Origin: Betaproteobacteria bacterium
GTDB taxonomy: Bacteria > Pseudomonadota > Gammaproteobacteria > Burkholderiales > Burkholderiaceae
Reading direction: 5' to 3'
Assembly: GCA_947453825.1 (NCBI GenBank)
Contig: CANGHN010000012.1
Coordinates: 1-54,796 of the forward strand
Length of the DNA stretch: 54,796 bases
The notes under the pieces were generated by a model. It was not told where the DNA came from. It did not search any database and saw only the letters and a list, made by a program, of their open reading frames with translations. The translations under genes and the position numbers were made by a program. Within the stretch, counting starts at the first letter, position 1, and the number at the start of each line of letters is the position of its first letter. Positions 35,152-45,449 of this stretch are shown here, one piece after another.

Positions 35152-36306
35152 TTAAACTTTAGAGACCCAGCGCAAGCCAAGCAATGCCAATAGGAAGTAA
35201 AACAAAGGTGGAATGAGGGCCGTCATAAAGGCAGGCCACGACCCGAGTAAGCCGACATTGGAAAACAGGGAGTTAAAGAGCTGAAAGCTCATGCCGAGCA
35301 TGATCCCACCAAAGACCTTGATGCCTACACTACCAGCGCGTACTTTAAGGTAAGCAAAAGGTAAAGCGAGAGCAAGCATCACAAATATGGTGAATGGATA
35401 AACCACTTTTTTCCAAAATGCGATTGAGTGACGTTGTGCATCCTGCTTGTTATCTCTGAGATGTGAAATAAAGCGCCCAAGGCTTACGATCGACATTTTT
35501 TCAGGGCTAATTAATAGCACGCTTAAAATTTGAGGCGTTACTTCTGACTCTAGAGTCAACATAGGGTGTGTAAATGTTTGCGCAGAAAAAACAGGGTTGA
35601 GCGGATCAGCCTGTTTTGTTTCTTTGAAACGGGTTTCCGTAACATCATTTAAAACCCAGGTACCAGATTCATTGAAGCTTCCTGAGATTGCGCTGCGGAT
35701 CGAAAGCAAGTGATAGGTATCATCAAACTCATACATCCTAATATTCTGAATTGCATTATCTTTATCGACTTTGCCAACGTTCACATAGCGCACACCAGGA
35801 CGCACTGGACCACTACCATCCTCATCTCTGAGGCGATCTTTCACCCAAACGCCTGTTCTAAACTGGGATGAGTAAGTGGATCCGAGCGCCTTCATACGAA
35901 TCTGTTCGGATTTAGATTCTGTATAGGGGCCTATCCACTCACTCATGATGAGCGTGAGCGCTATTAAAGGAATGGAAATTTTGGCCAAAGTCAGCACGCC
36001 GCGTTTAGCATCTAAACCAGCAATGCGCAAAATTGTGAACTCAGATTGGCTGGCAAGCATGGCAAACACATAAATGCTGCCAATGAGTCCTGCAATTGGG
36101 ATAATTTCAGAGATGCGACTTGGCGCCTTCATGAGTACATGTAGCAGCGCCAATGGAAGGGTGTAGGCCCCCTGGACCGAGCCTAGTTCGCTCAAAATAT
36201 CAAAAAACAAAAATAGCGCAACCAGTGCAAACAAAATGAAGCCAAAAGCAGCATAAATCTGCTTAGCTAAATAGCGCTCATAGATAAAAGGAAAGAGCAA
36301 TTTCAT
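35152..36306 (-). CDS. lptG: LPS export permease LptG
   Basis: Inner-membrane permease subunit of the LptB2FG complex that extracts LPS for transport to the outer membrane. 384 aa, with membrane helices at both ends and a periplasmic beta-jellyroll domain between (about 120-270). RYLAKQIYAAFGFILFALVA and the C-terminal GIMLGMSFQLFNSLFSNVGL are typical. It overlaps lptF by 4 bp, the normal lptF-lptG coupling. Confidence 0.95.
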   Translation of the reverse strand: MKLLFPFIYERYLAKQIYAAFGFILFALVALFLFFDILSELGSVQGAYTLPLALLHVLMKAPSRISEIIPIAGLIGSIYVFAMLASQSEFTILRIAGLDAKRGVLTLAKISIPLIALTLIMSEWIGPYTESKSEQIRMKALGSTYSSQFRTGVWVKDRLRDEDGSGPVRPGVRYVNVGKVDKDNAIQNIRMYEFDDTYHLLSIRSAISGSFNESGTWVLNDVTETRFKETKQADPLNPVFSAQTFTHPMLTLESEVTPQILSVLLISPEKMSIVSLGRFISHLRDNKQDAQRHSIAFWKKVVYPFTIFVMLALALPFAYLKVRAGSVGIKVFGGIMLGMSFQLFNSLFSNVGLLGSWPAFMTALIPPLFYFLLALLGLRWVSKV

Positions 36307-37418
36307 TTATTAGTAAAAGCTGTTGGTAATTGACGTTGCCACCACTTGAGAGATGGGTTGATACGATTACGGATTAGCACTATTGCAATCAACAAGGCTA
36401 ATAGGTGAATAGGCCAAACGCCAACAAAGAAATTGATCTTTCCTTGTGAGACAAAGTTTTGAGTGAGGTTGAGCAAGTTGCTGTAGATCAAATAAATCAA
36501 TACTGCGTAGAGCATGGCAGTGTAGCTACCCAGGCGCGGATTTACATAGGCAAGTGGTATGGCAATGAGAATCAGACCAAGTGCCATCAGCGGTAACCCA
36601 ATTCTCCAGAGTAACTCTGCCCTAGTTGTGTTGACAAAATAGGGATTGGGCTCATTAATCAGTTCTCGAACAGTTTTTTCTCGATCCCGCGGTGGGGGCG
36701 CCAAGGTTTCCTTGCTACGAATCTTGGTGGTGTACTCGTTAAATTCTAGGATGCGGAAATCGGGCTGGGTGGGATGCCCCTCATAGCGGCGCCCGTTATT
36801 AAGAACAATGGATTTTTCTCCGCCTTCTGCATTTTGAATATAGCCGGTAGACGATACCGCGACGCTTAAGCGCCCATCCTTAGAGTCTGCAACAAAAATA
36901 TTCTTTACCTCGTTTTTATCAACATCTAACTCTTCGATAAAAAATACTCGATCAGCCTTTGCAGATTCTTTGAATTGTCCTGAGCTCACCATCGAGACAT
37001 CATCACGCTGTTGAAAGCGTTGGCTAATGAGAGTGGATTCTCGATTTGCCCATGGCCATACAAATAGTGCGAGTAGGGCAATGGCAATAATGAGCGGGGT
37101 GGCAAATTGCAGAATTGGACGAATCAAGTTGGTAATACTCAAGCCGCTCGCAAACCAAACAATCATTTCAGAGTCTTTGTACCAGCGCACTAACACAATG
37201 AGAGTTGCCACAAATAGCGACACCGTTAATAAAACTGCCAAGTAGCCGATGGTAGCCAGGCCGATAAGAACCAGGGCATCCTCTGGGTTTACCGTACCGT
37301 TAGCTGCATATCCCAGGATCCGGATGACCAGCGTGGTAACCATGATCGTGACAAGGACCAAAAAGACGCCACCAGTTGTATAACTGAGCTCACGGCGAAG
37401 GGCTTGTTCAAAAATCAT
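36303..37418 (-). CDS. lptF: LPS export permease LptF
   Basis: Partner permease of LptG in LPS extraction. 371 aa. MIFEQALRRELSYTTGGVFL starts the first membrane segment, the periplasmic domain lies in the middle, and three helices close the protein (GLPLMALGLILIAIPLAYVN). It is divergent from pepA with a 139-bp gap; the lptF/pepA divergence is common in proteobacteria. Confidence 0.95.
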   Translation of the reverse strand: MIFEQALRRELSYTTGGVFLVLVTIMVTTLVIRILGYAANGTVNPEDALVLIGLATIGYLAVLLTVSLFVATLIVLVRWYKDSEMIVWFASGLSITNLIRPILQFATPLIIAIALLALFVWPWANRESTLISQRFQQRDDVSMVSSGQFKESAKADRVFFIEELDVDKNEVKNIFVADSKDGRLSVAVSSTGYIQNAEGGEKSIVLNNGRRYEGHPTQPDFRILEFNEYTTKIRSKETLAPPPRDREKTVRELINEPNPYFVNTTRAELLWRIGLPLMALGLILIAIPLAYVNPRLGSYTAMLYAVLIYLIYSNLLNLTQNFVSQGKINFFVGVWPIHLLALLIAIVLIRNRINPSLKWWQRQLPTAFTNK

Positions 37419-37557
37419 GCGCAGTTATTAATTCGGTATAAATGGCTTATATTGGGCGGATAAAGGAAGTTCATCTCATGTCGGAGGATAATGGATAAAC
37501 ATCCTGAATTAACATTCTTGAGCCCCTTGAATCGACTTAAAAATACAGTAATAGATT

Positions 37558-39165
37558 ATGACAATTCAATTTAGTAGCAAAATTTTCCCTCAAGCTAGCC
37601 TTCAGAGCCCAAAACTCCTGAAAGCCACCCTCAAAAACTTGCTTTCTCAAAGCACTGACTGCTTGGTTTTGGCTTACTCCAAGACTGACTTTGATGGTTT
37701 TGCTGGATCTAAGACGGCTAAATCGAAAGTAGGTTTCTTTGGTGAGTTAGACCAGCTTTTGGGGGGCTCAGTTAGCCACGCCAATGTGGTGGGTGATTTA
37801 GAGCATCAGCAAGCTGCAGTTTGTATGCTCAGATCCGAAAAATCTTGGTTAACTAACGGTATTAAAGCTAAACGTATTTTGTTGCTCAGCTTGGGCGATA
37901 TGCATCTTGCCAATGGCTGTAGTTTAGCTAGTTATGCCAAGGTGGCACGCGCAGGCTTAAAGGCACTGGGTGGAAACTCGATTGAGAATGCACTTTGGTT
38001 TGTGCCGAGTTTTGTGCTTGATGAAAAAACAGATTTGATTGCAGAAGAAGTGCGCTTAACGATTCAATATGCGGGTGATCAGGCTTATCGATTTGGTGTG
38101 CGTCAACCCGCAATGAAATTTAAAGCAAAAGATAAAGCAGATACGTTTAAACATTTGATTTTTGCAGGTAACGATGCTTGCGCTAAGGAGCTCAAGCTTG
38201 CTGTAGAGCAGGGGATGGCGATGGTTGAGGGCATGAATCTTGCTAAAGACCTTGGCAATCTCCCGCCCAATGTCTGTAATCCCACTTACTTGGCTAAGAC
38301 GGCGCAAAGCCTTACTAAAAAGACCAGTCTTAAGGTTGAGGTATTGGGTCTGAAGCAAATTCAGGCTTTGGGTATGGGTTCGTTTTTATCGGTTGCCCAA
38401 GGTTCCGCTACACCGCCGCAATTTATTGTGATGCGCCATCAGGGTGGCAAAGCTGGTGAGGCGCCAATTGTTTTAGTGGGTAAAGGTATTACTTTTGATA
38501 CAGGTGGTATCTCATTAAAACCAGGCGAAGCCATGGATGAAATGAAATACGATATGTGCGGTGCTGCATCTGTAATCGGCGCTCTCTACTCTAGCGCTTT
38601 GATGAAACTGAAGAAGAACGTGATTGGTGTTATTCCAACATGCGAGAACATGCCATCAGGTCAAGCAACTCGTCCTGGCGATATTGTGAAGAGCATGTCG
38701 GGTCAGACGATTGAAATTCTCAATACCGACGCTGAGGGACGCTTAATTTTGTGTGATGCGCTGACTTATGTTGAGCGCTTCAAGCCCAAAGCAGTCATTG
38801 ATGTAGCCACCTTAACTGGCGCATGCATCATTGCTTTAGGACATGTTCATAGCGGATTATTTTCGGATGACGAAGGCTTGGTGAGTGCCTTAACTAAAGC
38901 AGGCCATACCTCCCTAGATACAGTGTGGCGCCTGCCTTTAGATACCGCCTACCATGAGCAACTGAAGTCTAATTTTGCTGATGTGGCTAATATTGGCGGC
39001 CGCCCCGCAGGCAGTGTGACTGCAGCTTGTTTTCTCTCGCGCTTTACTGAGAAATATAAGTGGGCACACTTGGATATCGCCGGCACTGCTTGGAAGAGTG
39101 GCGCAGCAAAAGGTTCGACTGGACGTCCAGTGCCTTTGTTGGTGAATTTCTTACTAGAACAGTAA
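37558..39165 (+). CDS. pepA: Leucyl aminopeptidase PepA
   Basis: Cytosolic M17 aminopeptidase that removes N-terminal residues, hexameric and dependent on two metal ions. 535 aa, longer than the usual 500 because of a relaxed N-terminal part. The catalytic region has VGKGITFDTGGISLKPGEAM (metal and catalytic Lys), DMCGAASV, and the family signature NTDAEGRLILCDAL. Start ATG at 37558. It leads pepA-holC-lgt on the plus strand, with holC 28 bp downstream. Confidence 0.95.
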   Translation: MTIQFSSKIFPQASLQSPKLLKATLKNLLSQSTDCLVLAYSKTDFDGFAGSKTAKSKVGFFGELDQLLGGSVSHANVVGDLEHQQAAVCMLRSEKSWLTNGIKAKRILLLSLGDMHLANGCSLASYAKVARAGLKALGGNSIENALWFVPSFVLDEKTDLIAEEVRLTIQYAGDQAYRFGVRQPAMKFKAKDKADTFKHLIFAGNDACAKELKLAVEQGMAMVEGMNLAKDLGNLPPNVCNPTYLAKTAQSLTKKTSLKVEVLGLKQIQALGMGSFLSVAQGSATPPQFIVMRHQGGKAGEAPIVLVGKGITFDTGGISLKPGEAMDEMKYDMCGAASVIGALYSSALMKLKKNVIGVIPTCENMPSGQATRPGDIVKSMSGQTIEILNTDAEGRLILCDALTYVERFKPKAVIDVATLTGACIIALGHVHSGLFSDDEGLVSALTKAGHTSLDTVWRLPLDTAYHEQLKSNFADVANIGGRPAGSVTAACFLSRFTEKYKWAHLDIAGTAWKSGAAKGSTGRPVPLLVNFLLEQ

Positions 39166-39193
39166 TGAATTCCCAGAGTTAGTCACAGTAGCC

Positions 39194-39658
39194 ATGGCCC
39201 GCATCGATTTTCATAGCAACGTGAGCGACAAGCTGGAATATGCATGTCGTTTAACGCGCAAGATTTGGAGCGCTACACCGATTGGTCAGCCTGTACGCAA
39301 CATCATTATGGTGGGCGAGAAAGCAGATCTTAAAAAGCTAGATGAATTACTGTGGACTTTTAGTGCAGTAGATTTTTTACCCCATTGCTTTATTGATGAT
39401 GAGGCTGCAGCAGAAACACCTATTGTACTGACTGAGGATTTTGCTTCTCCTGGCCTTGCTAAGGTTCCACATGCTGATGTGATGATTCATTTAGGAATGC
39501 GCATGCCACAAGACGTCCCGGCTTTAGTAGATCGCTTTCCTCGTATTGTGGAGGTGGTTACCGTCAATGAAGCTGAACGTCTAGCAGGGCGAGAGCGTTA
39601 TAAGGCCTATCGTGACTTGGGCCATGAGTTGCATAACTTTGATCAGTCTAAAAGCTGA
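39194..39658 (+). CDS. holC: DNA polymerase III chi subunit
   Basis: 154-aa clamp-loader accessory subunit that links the replisome to single-strand binding protein. [20 protein letters not shown] and [17 protein letters not shown] match the HolC family. Its position right after pepA is the conserved arrangement. With dnaE, it is the second polymerase III gene in the window. Confidence 0.92.
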   Translation: MARIDFHSNVSDKLEYACRLTRKIWSATPIGQPVRNIIMVGEKADLKKLDELLWTFSAVDFLPHCFIDDEAAAETPIVLTEDFASPGLAKVPHADVMIHLGMRMPQDVPALVDRFPRIVEVVTVNEAERLAGRERYKAYRDLGHELHNFDQSKS

Positions 39659-39672
39659 TACCTGCCGCAATC

Positions 39673-40464
39673 ATGTTGATCCATCCCCAGTTTGATCCTG
39701 CTGCAATTCGTATTGGTTCATTTGCGATTCATTGGTATGGACTCATGTACCTTTTGGCCTTTGCACAATTTCTTTTATTGGGCCGTCTACGAATTCAGAA
39801 CGCTCGATACCAGGCGCTAGGCTGGACCTATAAAGATCTTGAGGATTTGCTTTTCGTAGGCGTGCTTGGCGTGGTACTCGGTGGACGTTTGGGCTACACC
39901 TTGTTTTATATGCCAGGCTATTACCTATCTCACCCCCTGAGTATTTTCAAAATTTGGGAAGGTGGTATGTCTTTCCATGGCGGCCTACTAGGCGTCTTGC
40001 TAGCCTTATATTGGTTTGCAAAAAAACGCCACACCACATTTTTTGTGGTGAGCGATCTTGTTGCGCCACTTGTCCCATTTGGCTTGGCCTTTGGTCGCTT
40101 GGGAAACTTTATTAATGGTGAGTTATGGGGAAGGCCTACTGACCTTCCTTGGGCCATGGTGTTCCCTTTGGTGGATTCTGTTCCGCGCCATCCATCTCAA
40201 ATTTATCAATTCCTAGGCGAGGGACTTTTGCTTGGACTTGCCTTATGGCTCTATGCAAGCAAGCCAAGGCGAGTAGGCCAGGTCTCAGGATGCTTTTTAT
40301 TAGGTTATGGCATATGTCGCTTCTTGGCAGAATATGCTCGTGAACCAGATGCTTTCTTGGGTCTCTTGGGCTTAGGCTTATCAATGGGGCAGTGGTTGTG
40401 TGTGCCAATGATCCTATTTGGTATTTACCTCATCACTTCATTTAAATCAAAATCCAAGCCATAA
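39673..40464 (+). CDS. lgt: Prolipoprotein diacylglyceryl transferase
   Basis: Inner-membrane enzyme that transfers diacylglycerol from phosphatidylglycerol to the lipobox Cys, the first lipoprotein maturation step. 263 aa with about seven membrane helices. [13 protein letters not shown] and the Lgt signature [17 protein letters not shown] carry the catalytic residues; [12 protein letters not shown] is also conserved. It is 14 bp after holC. Confidence 0.96.
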   Translation: MLIHPQFDPAAIRIGSFAIHWYGLMYLLAFAQFLLLGRLRIQNARYQALGWTYKDLEDLLFVGVLGVVLGGRLGYTLFYMPGYYLSHPLSIFKIWEGGMSFHGGLLGVLLALYWFAKKRHTTFFVVSDLVAPLVPFGLAFGRLGNFINGELWGRPTDLPWAMVFPLVDSVPRHPSQIYQFLGEGLLLGLALWLYASKPRRVGQVSGCFLLGYGICRFLAEYAREPDAFLGLLGLGLSMGQWLCVPMILFGIYLITSFKSKSKP

Positions 40465-40490
40465 AAATAGACTTAAAGACTAAGCTCATA

Positions 40491-40505
40491 TGTTGCATCG
40501 CAACA
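40491..40505. promoter_or_regulatory. 15-bp palindrome before the malonate genes
   Basis: TGTTGC-ATC-GCAACA, a perfect 6+3+6 inverted repeat flanked by AT-rich bases, 114 bp before the malonyl-CoA decarboxylase ATG. No T-run follows, so it is more likely an operator for an unlinked regulator than an lgt terminator. Confidence 0.45.
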
Positions 40506-40618
40506 ATATTAAATACCCAGGCCCTCTAGTTACAATCATTATTAGAATCGATTTCAGTGTCTTTGTAGGAATACATTGATTCATTGTTTTTGTCCTCGGT
40601 ATTTCTGAAAAGACCCTC

Positions 40619-41923
40619 ATGCTTGAAAAGTTAGCAAAAGCCCGTTATTTTTCGCGTCTGACTGGCGCAGTAAATCGTCTCATTTCTGAGCGAGGCGAGT
40701 CTAATGCCGTGAGCATGGCTGACGAGGTCATTCACAACTATCGCAAGCTCTCCAAAGATCAGCACGCTAAATTTTTTACTTTTTTATTCCAAAAACTGAA
40801 TCCTGATCCCGCAGCAGTCATGGCGGCAGCACAAAATTTTTCTGCAGAAGGTAATGCTCGTAACTATATTAAGCTGCAGCGCGTATCTGAGCCACCAAGA
40901 CAAGAATTATTTCGTCGTTTAAATCGTGCTACTAATGGCACTGCGGCATTGGTTGCGATGCGACGTGATCTTTTACAGGTATTGGACAAGCAGACCGAGT
41001 TAACAGCTGTTGACTTTGATCTTCGCCACCTTCTTTCATCCTGGTTCAATCCTGGATTTTTGAAAATGCATCAAGTGGATTGGAAGTCCCCCGCAGAAAT
41101 TTTAGAAAAGTTAATTCAACATGAAGCAGTGCATGCAATTGATGGCTGGGATGACTTACGCCGCCGCCTCCAACCTGATCGTAGGTGTTTTGCGTTCTTT
41201 CACCCGCAATTACCGAATGAGCCTTTAATCTTCGTTGAAGTCGCTTTGCTCCCTGAGATTCCGGCGGTGATCACACCTTTGGTGGACAAAAAAGCAGAGA
41301 CAGTACATCAGAGCTCAAACTATAAAGTTGCCGCTTTTTATTCTATTAGTAACTGCGAGCCTGGTTTGCGCGGCGTGTCAATGGGAAATTTCCTGATCAA
41401 ACGTGTTGCTGAGCAATTGCACGCTGAGTTTCCTGGTCTCAAAACATTTGTCACGCTTTCACCTATTCCTGGATTTATTGATTGGGTTGCTAGTGGTGCT
41501 GATCTCGGAGGCGAGAAATCAAGCGTACAACTCAAACCTGCAATTCGTAACGCACGCGAACAAGCCCTTGATGTCATGGGTCTCACTAAGCGCTCTTGGA
41601 CTGAGCGTTTAAGCGCTGGCTGGCATCCAGATATCGCTACCGAAAAAGAAAAATCTGCTTTGCTATGCTTGGCAAGTATTTATTTGGGGCTAGGTTCAGC
41701 GGGCCGCAATGGTAATCCTGTAGCCAAGTTTCACTTGGGTAATGGTGCGAAGCTATACCAAATCAATTGGGCAGCAGATCTGTCACGTAAGGGCTTGCGT
41801 CAATCGGCTGCACTGATGGTGAATTATTTATATGACTTATCTGCGGTTGAAGAAAACCATGAGCGCTTTACACGTGGCGAAATTGATTATTCCCGCGCGG
41901 TTGGCCGTTTAATGCAGCCCTAG
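40619..41923 (+). CDS. Malonyl-CoA decarboxylase
   Basis: Converts malonyl-CoA to acetyl-CoA and CO2. 434 aa. An N-terminal helical MCD domain (to about 150) is followed by a GNAT-like catalytic domain. FYSISNCEPGLRGVSMGNFL and TLSPIPGFIDWVA contain the acyl-CoA site and the Ser region, and AKFHLGNGAKLYQINW has the catalytic His, as in human MLYCD. It leads the decarboxylase / solute-binding protein / malonyl-CoA synthetase set (MatA and MatB equivalents). ATG at 40619 follows a 155-bp leader with a palindrome. Confidence 0.93.
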   Translation: MLEKLAKARYFSRLTGAVNRLISERGESNAVSMADEVIHNYRKLSKDQHAKFFTFLFQKLNPDPAAVMAAAQNFSAEGNARNYIKLQRVSEPPRQELFRRLNRATNGTAALVAMRRDLLQVLDKQTELTAVDFDLRHLLSSWFNPGFLKMHQVDWKSPAEILEKLIQHEAVHAIDGWDDLRRRLQPDRRCFAFFHPQLPNEPLIFVEVALLPEIPAVITPLVDKKAETVHQSSNYKVAAFYSISNCEPGLRGVSMGNFLIKRVAEQLHAEFPGLKTFVTLSPIPGFIDWVASGADLGGEKSSVQLKPAIRNAREQALDVMGLTKRSWTERLSAGWHPDIATEKEKSALLCLASIYLGLGSAGRNGNPVAKFHLGNGAKLYQINWAADLSRKGLRQSAALMVNYLYDLSAVEENHERFTRGEIDYSRAVGRLMQP

Positions 41924-42080
41924 TATCCAAAATTGAGGAGGAGATCCTCTAAAGCAGAATTCAGAGAGTATTCGCTTTAGAATGAATAAAAAACTGGACT
42001 GTAAGATCCAGCGTTGCTTGAGTAGTTCAAGAGAAATAATGCACAAACGATAGCCAAATAGGCTTGTGAAGGAGATAGAC

Positions 42081-43064
42081 ATGTTTAAACAATCAACATT
42101 AATGGGATTTCTGAGAAAAGCCTTACTTATTACTTGTTTTGCACCTTTGGCCGCGATGGCTCAAGAGTGGCCAAACAAACCAATTACCTTTGTCGTGCCA
42201 TTTCCTGCGGGCGGTGGAACCGATATATTTGCAAGACCTTTGGCCGCTCAACTCACTAAACAGTTGGGCAAGCAAATCGTGATTGATAATCGCGGTGGCG
42301 CTGGCGGCACATTGGGTGCGTCGATTGCTGCAAAAGCAGCGCCAGATGGCTACAACTTCTTTATGGGTGCTGCGCATCACGCGATTGCTCCTGCAATGTA
42401 TCCTAATCTTGACTATGACATTGAGAAGAGCTTTATTCCGGTAGCAATGGTTGCCACTCCACCGCAAGTGATTGTGGTCAACCCAAAGAATGTGCAAGTA
42501 AAAGATCTTAAAGAGTTCATTGCACTCCTTAAAAAGAATCCTGGAAAATTTAACTATGCCAGCGCTGGTAATGGAACTGCTCACCATTTGGCGGGTGAAC
42601 AGTTCAAGATGCTGACTAAGACTTTTATTACGCACATTCCTTACCGCGGCGCTGGACCAGCGATGCAGGATCTCATTGCGGGGCAGGTTGATATAGAGTT
42701 TGACGGCCTGGGCTCATCTGCAGCCCAAATTAAAAATGGGTCAATTGTGGCTTTAGCGGTAGCCTCACAAAAACGTGCTCCAGGGTTTCCAAATATTCCA
42801 ACTGCAGCTGAAGCTGGCTTAGTTGGTTATGAGGTTTCCACATGGTATGGTTTATTTGCACCTAAGGGAACGCCACAGCCAATCGTCGATAAAATGATTG
42901 CAGAAGTACAAAAGGCTCTCAACACCCCAGACTTGAAGACTATTTGGACTAGTAATGGTTCAGAAACACCTAATTTGACTGGCGATGCTTTTGGAAAATT
43001 TGTTGCTAGTGACGTTAAGCGTTGGGCAGCAGTTGCTAAAGCCTCTGGCGCTAAATTAGATTAA
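42081..43064 (+). CDS. Bug/TctC-family periplasmic solute-binding protein
   Basis: 327 aa. A signal peptide (LRKALLITCFAPLAAMAQ, cleavage near AMA/QEW) is followed by the Bug fold: WPNKPITFVVPFPAGGGTDI, DNRGGAGGTLGA and HIPYRGAGPAMQDLIAGQVD. Bug proteins bind carboxylates for tripartite tricarboxylate transporters, though most lack a linked permease, as here. The flanking malonate enzymes suggest malonate or a related dicarboxylate. ATG 42081 has GGAGA upstream at 42071-42075; a GTG at 42066 is in frame but less likely. Confidence 0.92.
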   Translation: MFKQSTLMGFLRKALLITCFAPLAAMAQEWPNKPITFVVPFPAGGGTDIFARPLAAQLTKQLGKQIVIDNRGGAGGTLGASIAAKAAPDGYNFFMGAAHHAIAPAMYPNLDYDIEKSFIPVAMVATPPQVIVVNPKNVQVKDLKEFIALLKKNPGKFNYASAGNGTAHHLAGEQFKMLTKTFITHIPYRGAGPAMQDLIAGQVDIEFDGLGSSAAQIKNGSIVALAVASQKRAPGFPNIPTAAEAGLVGYEVSTWYGLFAPKGTPQPIVDKMIAEVQKALNTPDLKTIWTSNGSETPNLTGDAFGKFVASDVKRWAAVAKASGAKLD

Positions 43065-43102
43065 AACAGCTTCCCTAAAATTATTGTTTGATTAGAGGTT
43101 CT

Positions 43103-44626
43103 ATGAATTTGTATTCGGTTTTGGAAAAAGGTTTTCCAAAAGATAAAAAAGCCTGCGCAATAGAGACGCATGATGGTCTCTATTACTCTTGGGCTGACCT
43201 TGAGGGGGCAACTGCAAAGTTGGCTAATTTACTCAAAGGTTTAAAGCTACCTGCCGGCTCAAGAGTGGCTGTTCAGGTTGAAAAATCCCCAGAAGCACTA
43301 TTTTTATACTTGGCAACGATTCGTGCAGGTTATGTCTATCTGCCTCTCAATACTGCTTATCAATCCGCTGAAATTGAATACTTTATCGAGAATGCTGAGC
43401 CAGCAGTGATGGTTTGTAGCAGCAAGAACTTCTCATGGGTTTCAAAAGTGGCTTTTAAGGCAGGCACCAAGCACGTCTTTACTCTGGATGAGAACCGCAC
43501 TGGAACCTTGCTTGAGCGTGCGGCTGGCCTAAGCGATCAATTCAAAACCGTAGCCGCCAAAGATGATGATCTAGCCGCTATTTTGTATACCTCCGGCACT
43601 ACTGGTCGTAGCAAAGGTGCGATGCTGACCCATAAAAACTTATATAGCAATGCACAGGTATTGCAAAAGTTCTGGGGCTGGATCAAGGGTGATGTGCTCT
43701 TGCATGCATTGCCAATCTTCCACGTGCATGGTTTATTCGTTGCGGCGCATGGTGCTTTAATTAACGGCAGCAAGATGATTTGGTTGCCACGCTTAGATAC
43801 CGCGCAACTCATTAAACATATGCCGCAATCAACAGTGATGATGGGTGTGCCTACATTCTATGTGCGCTTATTGGCTGACAAAGGGTTTACTAAAAAGGTA
43901 GCAAGTAAGATGCGTTTGTTCGTTTCTGGTTCAGCACCGTTATTGACAGAAACATTCAATACTTTTAAAGAAGTGATCGGTCAACCGATTCTGGAGCGTT
44001 ATGGCATGAGCGAAACTGCGATGTTGGTTTCTAATCCATACAAAGGTAAGCGTGTCGGTGGTTCTGTAGGCTTACCATTGCCCGGTGTAAAAGTGCGGGT
44101 TGTTAACGAAAATAGCAAACTATGTGGTGTAAACGAGATTGGTAGCATTCAAGTTAAAGGGCCGAATATATTTAAAGGCTACTGGCGCATGCCTGAGAAG
44201 ACTGCTGAGGAATTTACTAAAGATGGTTGGTTTAAGACTGGCGACGTAGGTCGTTGGGGTGGTGATGCTAATGGGGGCAAGGCTCCAAATGACTACCTCT
44301 GTATCGTTGGCCGCAGCAAGGATTTGATTATTTCTGGCGGCTATAACGTGTATCCAAAGGAGATCGAAGGTTTTATCGATGATATGGATGGCGTTGATGA
44401 GAGTGCAGTCATTGGTATTCCACATCCAGATTTCGGTGAAGCAGTGATGGCAGTAGTAGTGCCTAAGTCTGGCGCCAAGCTAAATGCGGAAGCTATGATT
44501 GCAACTTTAAAAACGCAGATTGCCAATTTCAAAATACCTAAGCGTTTAGAGATTGTGGCTGATTTACCTCGTAATGCAATGGGCAAGGTTCAGAAGAATA
44601 TTTTGCGTCAGCAATACACGCAGTAA
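43103..44626 (+). CDS. matB: Malonyl-CoA synthetase (MatB-like acyl-CoA ligase)
   Basis: ATP-dependent ligase that makes malonyl-CoA from malonate, CoA and ATP. 507 aa. ANL-superfamily motifs: ILYTSGTTGRSKGAML (P-loop), YGMSETAM, FKTGDVGRWG, GRSKDLIISGGYNVYPKEIE, and the C-terminal catalytic Lys in NAMGKVQKN. The start is ATG 43103 with AGAGG upstream; TTG 43088 is less likely. Specificity for malonate is inferred from the adjacent decarboxylase and from MatB-like sequence; other short diacids cannot be excluded. Confidence 0.9.
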   Translation: MNLYSVLEKGFPKDKKACAIETHDGLYYSWADLEGATAKLANLLKGLKLPAGSRVAVQVEKSPEALFLYLATIRAGYVYLPLNTAYQSAEIEYFIENAEPAVMVCSSKNFSWVSKVAFKAGTKHVFTLDENRTGTLLERAAGLSDQFKTVAAKDDDLAAILYTSGTTGRSKGAMLTHKNLYSNAQVLQKFWGWIKGDVLLHALPIFHVHGLFVAAHGALINGSKMIWLPRLDTAQLIKHMPQSTVMMGVPTFYVRLLADKGFTKKVASKMRLFVSGSAPLLTETFNTFKEVIGQPILERYGMSETAMLVSNPYKGKRVGGSVGLPLPGVKVRVVNENSKLCGVNEIGSIQVKGPNIFKGYWRMPEKTAEEFTKDGWFKTGDVGRWGGDANGGKAPNDYLCIVGRSKDLIISGGYNVYPKEIEGFIDDMDGVDESAVIGIPHPDFGEAVMAVVVPKSGAKLNAEAMIATLKTQIANFKIPKRLEIVADLPRNAMGKVQKNILRQQYTQ

Positions 44627-44627
44627 T

Positions 44628-45446
44628 TTAGATGCCAAATGCCTTGCGGCTTTCATTAAACATGAAGATCGCAAGGAGCAGTAGCATTACGCCAAAGATA
44701 CGTTTGAGCTGAGTCACATTGAGTTTGCGGGCCATCTTTGCCCCTAGTGGAGCAGTGAAGACGCTCAGCGCCACAATGCAGGCTGCTGCAGGCAAATAAA
44801 CAAATCCCAATGATCCGGGCGGTAGATTGGGGTTCCCCCAACTTCCATACATGTATCCAATTGTTGCTGCTAAAGCAATGGGTAGACCCAAACCTGATGA
44901 GGTGGCCATTGCTGTATGGGGTTTAACATTACACATCATCATAAAAGGTACGGTAATAAATGCACCGCCAGCACCAACCAAACTAGCCAGCCCTCCCGCA
45001 AATGTACCAAAGCAAAATAAACCAATAGGGCCTGGCAAATCTCTTACTGCTTTTGGTTTCTTATTGATCACCATCTGAATGGATGTGTAAGTCAGAAAGA
45101 TTGCAAAGAAGAGGGAAAGCCAGGAAGTTTTTAATGTTTCAAATAATTCACTACCGCCAACTAGCCCGCCAAAAATCATGCCTGGACTTAGTGCAGCAAC
45201 TAATTTCCAATCAATTGAGCCATGTTTATGGTGCGCCCAGATTGCGGAGGTGGTGGTAAATAAAATGGTTGCCATGCAGGTGGCAATAGCCATGTGTACC
45301 AGTACTTCTTGCTTAAAGCCCAAATGATTGAATACCAAAATCATGAAGGGCACCAAAATCATGCCGCCGCCTAGACCAAGGAGTCCCGCTAAATAACCGG
45401 CGGTGCCACCACAAATCAGCAGCATCAAGATATCACTTAGAGACAT
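44628..45446 (-). CDS. TauE/SafE-family permease
   Basis: 272-aa inner-membrane protein with about eight hydrophobic segments. GGTAGYLAGLLGLGGGMILV and the second repeat GGLASLVGAGGAFITVPFMM are the internal duplication typical of TauE/SafE sulfite or organo-anion exporters. The substrate is unknown. It converges with matB (1-bp gap), and its start is just after the 6S RNA gene, so it may be cotranscribed with or read through from it. Confidence 0.88.
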   Translation of the reverse strand: MSLSDILMLLICGGTAGYLAGLLGLGGGMILVPFMILVFNHLGFKQEVLVHMAIATCMATILFTTTSAIWAHHKHGSIDWKLVAALSPGMIFGGLVGGSELFETLKTSWLSLFFAIFLTYTSIQMVINKKPKAVRDLPGPIGLFCFGTFAGGLASLVGAGGAFITVPFMMMCNVKPHTAMATSSGLGLPIALAATIGYMYGSWGNPNLPPGSLGFVYLPAAACIVALSVFTAPLGAKMARKLNVTQLKRIFGVMLLLLAIFMFNESRKAFGI

Positions 45447-45449
45447 GAA

